Part shown: one piece after another, positions 1 through 6,800 of the stretch
How the letters are laid out: the number at the start of each line of letters is the position of its first letter
How positions within the stretch are numbered: the stretch's first letter is position 1
Assembly (NCBI GenBank): GCA_045612185.1
Contig: JAZKYO010000032.1
Location: 1-9,145, forward strand
DNA length: 9,145 nucleotides
Direction of reading: 5' to 3'
Source: RGIG8775 sp045612185
GTDB lineage: Bacteria > Bacillota > Clostridia > Oscillospirales > CAG-272
Notes under the pieces: model-generated
Told to the model about the DNA's origin: nothing
Database searches by the model: none
The model's input: the letters and a program-made list of their open reading frames with translations, nothing else
Made by a program: the position numbers and the translations under genes

Positions 1-1
1 A

Positions 2-310
2 CGTCTTGACAATTATGATTATAGTTCTGCGGGCGCATATTTTATAACGATATGTACGAAGGATCGAAAGATGTTATTTGCACCCGTAGGGGCGGATTCG
101 GAAATTGTACAATCGTTCAAGAGATATTCCACTATAGAATATATAAAAATGGTCAGGGACGGAATAGTACCTCCCTTTGACAAACAAATATGGCAAAGAT
201 CGTTTTATGATCATGTTATACGCAATCGGGACGACTACAACGAAATATATAAATATATTTATGAGAACCCTATGAAATGGCAATTCGATCAATTATACAC
301 AGAAGAATAG
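2..310 (+). pseudogene. Remnant of IS200/REP-type (Y1, HUH) transposase, central part deleted
   Basis: The frame is open from the left edge of the window, so the true start lies outside. The readable part begins RLDNYDYSSAGAYFITICTK, the classic N-terminal strand of Y1/REP-associated transposases, and ends with IWQRSFYDHVIRNRDDY followed by YIYENPMKW, the classic C-terminal block; a Tyr in or near this last motif is probably the nucleophile. Between them the family normally has about 70-80 more residues, including the metal-binding motif of the form PNHxHxI. Here MLFAPVGAD runs straight into SEIVQSFKRYST and no His-x-His occurs. The reading frame survives, so this looks like an in-frame internal deletion that removes the catalytic metal site; such a protein should be unable to nick DNA. 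The family acts on single-stranded DNA hairpins. Family assignment is confident. The deletion size is estimated from memory of the family, not from an alignment. Confidence 0.85.
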
Positions 311-315
311 GGGTA

Positions 316-349
316 TGGGCTTTGCCCAAAGCATTTGTAATACAAATGC
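316..349. repeat. Two tandem hairpins just downstream of the transposase remnant
   Basis: Positions 316-328 form a 5-bp stem with a 3-nt loop (tgggc/gccca). Positions 331-349 are a 9-bp perfect palindrome around one base (gcatttgta / tacaaatgc). They begin 6 bp after the transposase stop codon. Y1 transposases recognise terminal hairpins, so these may be the right end of the former element; they could also be a weak terminator or leader structure, since they sit just before the RBS of the next gene. No T-tract follows, which argues against a terminator. Confidence 0.5.
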
Positions 350-375
350 GAAACTGGCGATAAAGGAGGTTATAT

Positions 376-879
376 ATGTTTTCTATCAGTGTATCCAATC
401 TTCATTGGATGGAAGGGATAGATCCCGCCGAGGATCTGTGTCTTCACGGCAATGCAAAAGCGATCATAGGACATGAAGTTTTGGAATATGATGACGCAAC
501 TGTCAGTTCTACCGCATTGTATTTGCTGAAATCATTGAAGGAAGATCATAAAATATATGAGAGTAATCAAATGCTTCCTTGCTGTGGCTTTTTTATGATT
601 GCAAATGAAGAACTTTCAAAAGTTGATATTTGCGGTTGCCCTAACGGAGTTGATTGGTCGGTTTTGCACGAAAACGGCAATGTTGTTTTAGTTACAGAAG
701 CAGGAGAAAGAACGGAAATCTTATTTGAGGAATATAAAACAACCGTCTTTGCATTTGCAGACCAAGTAGAAGCATTTTATAATGCCGCTGCGAATAAAAA
801 ATTACCCGAAGATGAATTTGATCGAAACGGTTATATTGCCTTTTGGAACGAATGGAAGGCAATACGTTACAGAATATGA
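376..879 (+). CDS. Uncharacterised 167-residue cytosolic protein
   Basis: I cannot assign a function. The start is well supported: AAAGGAGG lies at 362-369, six bases before the ATG. No signal peptide or membrane segment is visible, so the product is probably cytosolic. Recognisable spots are DLCLHG (residues 20-25), a PCCGFF motif (68-73) and CGCPNGVDW (86-94), giving a cluster of Cys residues at 69, 70, 86 and 88, then an alternating beta-rich stretch and an acidic helical C-terminus ending NGYIAFWNEW. The pattern looks like a small stand-alone protein family of Firmicutes known only as hypothetical; that impression is from memory. Its neighbours are a dead transposase upstream and a terminator hairpin six bases downstream, so it is likely transcribed alone. 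I see no convincing promoter directly upstream. Base use looks richer in A+T than murI and rny, which fits acquired DNA. An immunity-type role is possible, but no toxin gene adjoins it. Confidence 0.8.
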   Translation: MFSISVSNLHWMEGIDPAEDLCLHGNAKAIIGHEVLEYDDATVSSTALYLLKSLKEDHKIYESNQMLPCCGFFMIANEELSKVDICGCPNGVDWSVLHENGNVVLVTEAGERTEILFEEYKTTVFAFADQVEAFYNAAANKKLPEDEFDRNGYIAFWNEWKAIRYRI

Positions 880-884
880 TAAAA

Positions 885-916
885 CCCCAACAGATTTTGT
901 TGTAAATCTGTTGGGG
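885..916. terminator. Intrinsic terminator hairpin, possibly bidirectional
   Basis: A perfect 13-bp stem (885-897 with 904-916; ccccaacagattt / aaatctgttgggg) closes a 6-nt loop. It starts six bases after the stop codon of the 167-residue gene. On the plus strand it is followed only by a T-rich stretch (caaattatttgttt). On the minus strand it is followed by TTTT, so it could also stop leftward read-through from murI. Confidence 0.75.
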
Positions 917-964
917 CAAATTATTTGTTTAATGCGTAGCAAAATATGTCTTGGACCGTCGAGG

Positions 965-1033
965 ACGCCTGTTCCCACAGGTAAAAATATAAACTTCCTT
1001 ATGGGAAGGAGCCTTTAGATGGCGTTTTTCTTT
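965..1033 (+). ncRNA. Compact folded element with T-tract: small structured RNA or complex terminator
   Basis: An outer stem ACGCC (965-969) / GGCGT (1021-1025) encloses two local hairpins: 968-981 (CCTGT/ACAGG, loop tccc; it shares bases 968-969 with the outer stem) and 994-1008 (CTTCC/GGAAG). A competing longer-range pairing also exists: TTCCCA (972-977) with TGGGAA (1002-1007). The outer stem runs directly into TTTTTCTTT (1025-1033). Mutually exclusive folds next to a T-tract resemble a riboswitch expression platform or a small RNA with its own terminator, but no plus-strand gene follows: the next gene, murI, is on the other strand. I see no clear promoter between the upstream hairpin (885-916) and this element. 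I considered 6S RNA or another clostridial small RNA but could not match conserved bases. Identity unknown, and the strand is inferred from the T-tract. Confidence 0.35.
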
Positions 1034-1072
1034 CGTATTAACAGAAATGATTTTTCAAATTGTAGTTTGTCC

Positions 1073-1867
1073 TCACCGCAGGAACTTTCTGCCCGTGCCG
1101 CGTTCAAGAAGCTCCCATGAAAGGTCGATAAGCCTTTGGTCATCGGAAGAATTAATCATCTGTATCTCCCCCTCCCCCGCAGAGGGATTGAGCAGCCCCG
1201 CCACTTTTAAGCGCCTGAAGGTCTCGCGCGCAGTGCCCTCGCCACCGTCAAGGATGGTAGTACGCAGGGGCAGACAGCGTGCAATGGCGGTCTTTATATG
1301 GGGATAGTGGGTACAACCAAGCACCACTGCGTCAATTTTCTCCTCCATGTATGGGGCGAAAAGCTCGCAAAGATACCCGTCGGTCTCCTCGCAGTCCAGC
1401 TTGCCCGCCTCTATAAGCTCCACAAGCCCCGGGCAAGGAAGAGGAATTATCTCCTCATAGTCGGCGTACTTGCGGCAAAGATTCTGAAACTTTTCTTCGT
1501 GCAGTGTCAGCGGAGTTGCCATAACAAGCACCCTTGGATTTGAAAAAAGAATCGACGCGGGCTTTATGGCGGGCTCTATGCCTATTATAGTGAAATCGGG
1601 ATACTCAACGCGAAGTTGCCCCGCCGCCGCGCTTGTGGCGGTGTTACAAGCTATAACCGCCGCCTTGACGTCAGCCTCCATAAGCGCCTCAAGGTTGCGC
1701 CGCGTAATATCAAGCACCACCGACTTGTTCTTTGTTCCGTAGGGGGCGTTGGCAGAATCGCCGTAATAGATATAGTTTTCATTGGGCATAAGCCTTACAA
1801 GCTCCGACAGCACACTGATACCGCCTACGCCCGAATCCATAACGGCTATGGGACTTTCTTTCTCCAT
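1073..1867 (-). CDS. murI: Glutamate racemase
   Basis: MurI interconverts L- and D-glutamate without a cofactor, supplying D-Glu for the peptidoglycan stem peptide in the cytosol. The 264-residue length is normal. The Asp/Glu racemase signatures are all present: DSGVGG (11-16), YYGDSANAPYG (34-44), the first catalytic cysteine in ACNTATSAA (Cys74), GIEPAIKPA (95-103), and the second catalytic cysteine in LGCTHYP (Cys184). I chose the ATG at 1867 because AGGGGGAG sits five bases upstream. A longer reading frame starting at 1918 lacks an RBS, and its start would lie upstream of the transcription start predicted from the promoter at 1909-1937. The gene appears to be transcribed alone and diverges from rny. 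Downstream leftward transcription meets the folded element at 965-1033 and the hairpin at 885-916. No missing residues or frameshift seen. Confidence 0.97.
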   Translation of the reverse strand: MEKESPIAVMDSGVGGISVLSELVRLMPNENYIYYGDSANAPYGTKNKSVVLDITRRNLEALMEADVKAAVIACNTATSAAAGQLRVEYPDFTIIGIEPAIKPASILFSNPRVLVMATPLTLHEEKFQNLCRKYADYEEIIPLPCPGLVELIEAGKLDCEETDGYLCELFAPYMEEKIDAVVLGCTHYPHIKTAIARCLPLRTTILDGGEGTARETFRRLKVAGLLNPSAGEGEIQMINSSDDQRLIDLSWELLERGTGRKFLR

Positions 1868-1908
1868 TTTAGCTCCCCCTTTCTGCACAAATACAAAAAT
1901 ACATATTA

Positions 1909-1937
1909 ATTTTATCACGGTTTTGAAAAAAATGCAA
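1909..1937 (-). promoter_or_regulatory. Sigma-A-type promoter of murI
   Basis: Read on the minus strand: TTGCAT (-35, 1937-1932), 17-bp spacer, TAAAAT (-10, 1914-1909). Predicted transcription starts near 1902, giving a leader of about 35 nt before the RBS. The -35 box is 31 bp from that of the divergent rny promoter. Confidence 0.7.
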
Positions 1938-1968
1938 TATGTTTTTGCTTATTTCCTGCCACTACCTA

Positions 1969-1997
1969 TTGACAAATTGCGCAAAAAAGTGTAAAAT
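1969..1997 (+). promoter_or_regulatory. Sigma-A-type promoter of rny
   Basis: A consensus -35 box TTGACA (1969-1974), an exact 17-bp spacer and TAAAAT (1992-1997) form a strong vegetative promoter. Transcription should begin near 2004, leaving a leader of about 65 nt that is A+T-rich and shows no strong fold. Confidence 0.8.
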
Positions 1998-2068
1998 AAA
2001 TATGTATATCATAAAATATGTATTATTGATGATAGAAAATTCCAAAGACAAAAAGAAGGAGGTGTGTT

Positions 2069-3637
2069 ATGACACTCGAACAACTCTTGTCGGAATACGG
2101 CATCATTCTTGTAGCCGCCGCAGTTGCGGTTGGCGCGATTATCGGTATTTTTATCGGTATGGGTATAAGAAAGAAGTTCGGAGAAGCTAAAATAGGCTCG
2201 GCTGAGGCTGAGGCAAAGCGTATCGTGGCAGAAGCGCAGAAAACCGCTGAGTCCGCGAAAAAAGAGGCTCTTATCGAGGCTAAGGAAGAAATTCTTCAGC
2301 TTAGAAACGAGGCTGAACGTGAGCTGAAGGAACGCCGCGCGGAAATCTCCAGAAACGAGCGCCGTATTGCGCAAAAAGAAGAAAACATTGACAAAAAGTC
2401 CGATGCGCTTGAGCATAAAAACGAGCTTCTTGATAAGAAAATCAAGGAAGCCGAGGTAGTTCAAGAGCAGATTCAGACAGTTCTTACCCAGCAGCTTAAG
2501 AGGCTTGAGGATATTTCGGGTCTTTCGGCAGAGGACGCAAAAGCAGAGCTTATGCAGAGAGCTGAGTCCGAAATCAGACACGAGCTTGCACAAAGACTTG
2601 ATGAGCTTGAGGCAGAATTCAAGGACGCTGCTGACGAAAAGGCAAGAAACATCATCTCGCTGGCTATCCAGCGTTGCGCCGCTGACCACGTGGCGGAAAC
2701 CACTATTTCTGTCGTTCCTCTCCCCAGCGAGGAGATGAAGGGACGCATCATCGGCCGTGAAGGTCGAAACATCCAGAAGCTTGAAACTCTTACGGGTGTT
2801 GAGCTTATTATCGACGACACCCCCGAGGCTATTACCCTTTCGGGCTTTGACCCTGTAAGACGCGAGATAGCGAGACTTTCGCTTGAAAAGCTGATAGCCG
2901 ACGGACGTATTCACCCCGCCCGCATTGAAGAAATGGTTGAGAAAGCGACCCGCGAGGTCGAGGCAACCGTTAAGCAGGCAGGTGAGCGCGCTACATTTGA
3001 GGTTGGTATCCACGGCATTAACCCCGAGCTTGTTAAGCTTCTCGGTCGCCTCAGATACAGAACCAGCTACGGTCAGAACGTACTTAAACACTCCGTTGAG
3101 GTTGCGTTTATCGCAGGCATGATAGCGGACGAGCTCGGCGTTGACAGCGTTACGGCTAAGCGCGCGGGACTTCTCCACGATATCGGTAAGGCGTTCCCCC
3201 ACGACGTTGAGGGCTCTCACGTCCAGATAGGCGTTAACGCTGCCAAGAAGTACAAGGAAAGCCGCGAGGTTGTTCACGCAATCGAGGCGCACCACAACGA
3301 CGTTGAACCCAAGACCATTATCGCAATTATCGTTCAGGCGGCAGACGCCATTTCAGCGGCACGTCCCGGAGCGAGACGCGAGGATCTTGAAAACTACATT
3401 AAGAGACTTGAAAAGCTTGAGGAGATCGCCAAGAGCTTTGACGGAGTTGAAAAAGCGTTTGCCATTCAGGCAGGCCGTGAGCTTCGCGTAATGGTTAAGC
3501 CCGAAGACGTAACCGACGACGGAATGAAGCTTATTGCCCACGACATGGCGCTCAAGATCAAGAACGAGGTCAAGTACCCCGGACAGATCAAGGTCAATAT
3601 CATTCGCGAAAGCCGCGCAGTCGACTACGCCAAGTAG
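2069..3637 (+). CDS. rny: Ribonuclease Y (membrane-anchored endoribonuclease)
   Basis: RNase Y makes the first endonucleolytic cuts in mRNA decay and in processing of some operon and riboswitch RNAs in Bacillota, acting at the inner face of the membrane as part of the degradosome-like network. The 522-residue length is typical. Domains in order: a single N-terminal membrane helix (about residues 10-32), a long charged coiled coil rich in Ala/Glu/Lys (about 35-200), a KH RNA-binding domain with the GxxG loop GREG at 229-232, and an HD metal-dependent phosphohydrolase domain with the signature LLHDIGKA, in which His370-Asp371 are the metal ligands. The start has a perfect AAGGAGG (2056-2062) six bases upstream. 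It has its own promoter (1969-1997) and terminator (3710-3742), so it looks monocistronic. It diverges from murI and converges with the large esterase gene. All key residues are intact. Confidence 0.98.
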   Translation: MTLEQLLSEYGIILVAAAVAVGAIIGIFIGMGIRKKFGEAKIGSAEAEAKRIVAEAQKTAESAKKEALIEAKEEILQLRNEAERELKERRAEISRNERRIAQKEENIDKKSDALEHKNELLDKKIKEAEVVQEQIQTVLTQQLKRLEDISGLSAEDAKAELMQRAESEIRHELAQRLDELEAEFKDAADEKARNIISLAIQRCAADHVAETTISVVPLPSEEMKGRIIGREGRNIQKLETLTGVELIIDDTPEAITLSGFDPVRREIARLSLEKLIADGRIHPARIEEMVEKATREVEATVKQAGERATFEVGIHGINPELVKLLGRLRYRTSYGQNVLKHSVEVAFIAGMIADELGVDSVTAKRAGLLHDIGKAFPHDVEGSHVQIGVNAAKKYKESREVVHAIEAHHNDVEPKTIIAIIVQAADAISAARPGARREDLENYIKRLEKLEEIAKSFDGVEKAFAIQAGRELRVMVKPEDVTDDGMKLIAHDMALKIKNEVKYPGQIKVNIIRESRAVDYAK

Positions 3638-3709
3638 TCCTATCCGGACGGGCTGGTTGCCTTCGGCGTTCACGATTTATAATTAGTGCTAACAACTCGC
3701 ACGCAATAC

Positions 3710-3742
3710 GAAAACCGCTGTTTAGACAACAGCGGTTTTCTT
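3710..3742 (+). terminator. Intrinsic terminator of rny
   Basis: A 13-bp perfect stem (3710-3722 with 3728-3740, core aaaaccgctgtt / aacagcggtttt) around the 5-nt loop tagac, with TTTTCTT on its 3' side. It lies about 70 bp after the rny stop codon. The intervening 3638-3709 shows no gene or clear motif. Confidence 0.85.
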
Positions 3743-3775
3743 GCATATTATATAGATTTTTTCAAATTACACAAA

Positions 3776-3802
3776 GAGGCTGTCTCTTTAAGAGACAGCC
3801 TC
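3776..3802 (-). terminator. Intrinsic terminator of the large esterase gene
   Basis: A perfect 12-bp stem (3776-3787 with 3791-3802; gaggctgtctct / agagacagcctc) with a 3-nt loop lies 8 bp past the stop codon of the minus-strand gene ending at 3811. On the minus strand it is followed by a moderate T-rich tract (tttgtgtaattt). With the rny terminator it separates the two convergent genes and may also work in the plus direction. Confidence 0.75.
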
Positions 3803-3810
3803 AAAATTAT

Positions 3811-6800
3811 TTATTTTGCGGGAACAAGGTCGGGAAACTCCGCTTTGATAAACGCCGCAAGATCAGCGCCCTGCACCGCCGCGCCCTCTCTTGTGGGGTG
3901 TCCCTCATATCCCGTACGATCGGGGGTAAGGTGAGCCACCTTTATAACGTGCTCGCCATAAACTCCCTGCCACACGTTTTCTATAATATCGGTCATGTGA
4001 GTTACTGAGGTATGGTAAAGCTCTGCTATAGGATCGTTTGCGGCTCTCTCCATCATGCCTCTTGCGAGAACGATGGGAACTGTTTTGCCGTGGTTTTCCT
4101 CTATCTCGGCAATAAGTGCCTTAAGCTCCTTTGTAAGCAACTCAAGCTTTGATGCCTTGAACTCATTCATATGAGCGCTTATCTCGTCCTCGGTAGCCGT
4201 TGGATTAGCCCCCTTGAAAGCCTTAAGCTCGTTATTGTACATAAGATACATACGGTAGTTGTCGTTAGTGCTGAGGCCAATAACCACAAGGTCAACATCT
4301 TCACCGTAACCCGTATAATCCTCCCCTGCTCTCTTAGTGTCGTTAAGGAAGGGGTACTTTTCCATAGAACGGTTGATATTTAAGCCGTCGTAATCTCCGC
4401 CCCAAAGCACGCCCATTCCGCCGTTTGCCATAATGGTATAGTCAGCGCCAAGCTCCTTTGCCGCAAGGTAGGCATAGGTAAGCGTACCGTCGTTTGTACC
4501 GTCTGAATAATCGGCGCGTCCGAGACCGCAACCGTGGGTTATAGAATCACCGATAAATTCGATAAGAAGCTCACTTGACCGAGGAGCTTCACCGAAAGTA
4601 CCAAACACAGCCGCACCCTTTATATCCACAGTCTGGCTGTAGCCCGACTGATTTTCAATCTTAAAGGTATAAGTGCCGTAAGGCAGCCCCGATGCTATAA
4701 TCGCTCTGCCCGAGCCAAGCTTTACGTCCTTTCTTACGGAGTCGTAAGCGTCGTTCTCGGCATCAACGGTAACGGTAAAGAGCGAAGTGCTTGTAAGGTT
4801 AAGGTATACGTCGCCCACGCAGGTAGCGGTAAACTCGATACCCGCCGCCGACCAGTCGGCGGTAAGCGCGCCGTTAAGCATCTGTGTTCTTCCAAGCGCC
4901 TTATAGGGGAGTGTGCTTATATCCTGATAGTTGAAGCTTGCCGATTGGCTTCCGTTTTCTGTAACCATGCCGCCCACATATCCTCCGTTTCCGTCGTATT
5001 TAACAGTATATTTAGCTGCCCCGCCAAGCAGGACGCGCTCAATCTTACCGCTTAATGGGTTGTACGCGGTGATGTAGGGAGTAACCTCAAAGATATAAGT
5101 AACATTTTCATCGCTAAGCGGAACGTCCTCAACCGCGAACACCGAGAAATATTTACCCTGATCGTACTTATAAGCGTTGACGGCTTTTCCGTCAGCCACG
5201 ATAGAACGGTAAACGGTAGACTTTGAATCGACCGTCTTTATCTCGCCCACATCTCCGTCGGTGGAGGAAGCCTTGATATCGTACTCAATGTTGTGAACGT
5301 AAATATCGTCGACTCCGAATACGAAACGCACGTCAAAGCTCTCGCTGTCGTTATGCTTTTTAACCTGAGAGCCGACAAGCTCCACGCCCTTGTCAAGCTT
5401 TTCCACCTTAATGTCCTGAACGCTGAAATCGTACGCGCTCTGAAGGAATCTTATATAGCTTGTGTTTTTCAAGCCGCCCGAGTGCGTCGTTCCGTCAGCC
5501 TTTGCGCGAGGAATGGAGGAATAGAAGCCGTCCCAAGTGCTGTCACCGTAAACCAGCGAAGCGCTGGATGCGGTAACCTTCATAGCCACATTGACCGCGG
5601 GAATAAGATTGTCGTTTGCGTCCTTGTAGTAAAGCAACTCGCCGTTAGCGTAAGCGGTATATGTGTTAGTGGCCTCGTCAACTACTGCTTTTACGTTAAG
5701 GAAGCCGTTTTTGGGCTTTCCGTTTTCATCAAAGGACGAGTATCCGTTGGGTCTGGTGCCATTCTTATAATAGGCGTTCAGAGTTCCCGATGCAGTGTGA
5801 ATACGAAGTCCGTTTTTAGTGTTGTCAAACAGTCTGCAAGCGTTTCCGTCGGTATATTTCGACAGACGGATAACAACGGGGGTCAAGCTGTTATAGAAGT
5901 TGAAAGATGTGCTGTAATCGGTAGCGTTTGCTTCGTTATTGGCGTTGTAATGCTCAATCGCTTCTATTTCTTTTTCTGAAAGAGAGGTCTTATCCTTGTT
6001 AAGAGCGTAGCTTATCTCGATAGAATACTTTTTGCCCTCAAGCAGATTGATAAAGCTTCCGTCGCTGAGAGTCGCCGACGTGCTTAGGTTAAATAAATTG
6101 GTTGCGCCACCCTGCACCGCCGCGGGGTTGACCGTAACGTGGGAATATCCCTCAGTATCGCCCGAGTCTCTGTAAGTAGTAAAGCCTGTAACACCCTCGT
6201 AGCTCATGCTCCAGTTCGTGGCGGTACCGCCGAGAATGGGGTTGTTGTTTGCCGCTATTCCGGGGTTAACAGCAAGGCTCTTACCGAAATCCATGTGGAA
6301 GATTTCGCCCGATGCGGTCGTTTCAAGCAACGACTTGGGTGTAACGTCTACCTCAACGTCCTTTACAGCCCACGGGAACACGAATCTTCTGTAACTGTCA
6401 CCAATGCGGATTGAAGATTTTGTAATTCCCGAGCCAAGCTGATACGCATCGCGAATCGCCATTCCCACAAGCTCGTCGTTTACGTAGAGGTAAACCGATT
6501 TGTCGCGAGGATGCACTGCAACGCTGACTCTTATCCACTCGCCGGGTGTAAGGTAATAGACTGCCGAGGAATCGTCAGCTTCGCTATATCCCTTATTCAT
6601 AACGAGGAAATACTTATCAAGCGAGCCATCGCTGTCGGTATCCTGCGCGCCCACGCGGACCATTGAGCCGTATTTTATGGCCGTTCCCTCGGTTATCAAG
6701 CTTACAAGTGACAAATAATACGTATCGGTGCTGTTGGTGGCAACGAACTTTCCGCCTTCTCCCACCATGTAGTCAAAGGAAACGGTGTAAGGCGTATCCA

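Noticed and set aside
376..879. Toxin-antitoxin or polymorphic-toxin immunity pair
   Set aside because: No partner gene is adjacent within the window: upstream is a transposase remnant, downstream is a terminator. The idea is kept only as an untested possibility.
1868..1918. 17-residue N-terminal extension of MurI starting at 1918
   Set aside because: No RBS precedes it, and the predicted -10 box (1909-1914) lies within it, so it would not be transcribed. The ATG at 1867 has a good RBS.
2009..3295. 428-residue open frame on the minus strand opposite rny
   Set aside because: It lies antisense to a fully convincing RNase Y, has low-complexity Leu/Ser/Phe-rich content and no family signature. 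It arises from the codon use of rny.
5293..5979. 228-residue open frame on the plus strand inside the esterase gene
   Set aside because: It is Val/Ser-rich, has no recognisable motif and is entirely antisense to a gene with clear domains and signal peptide.
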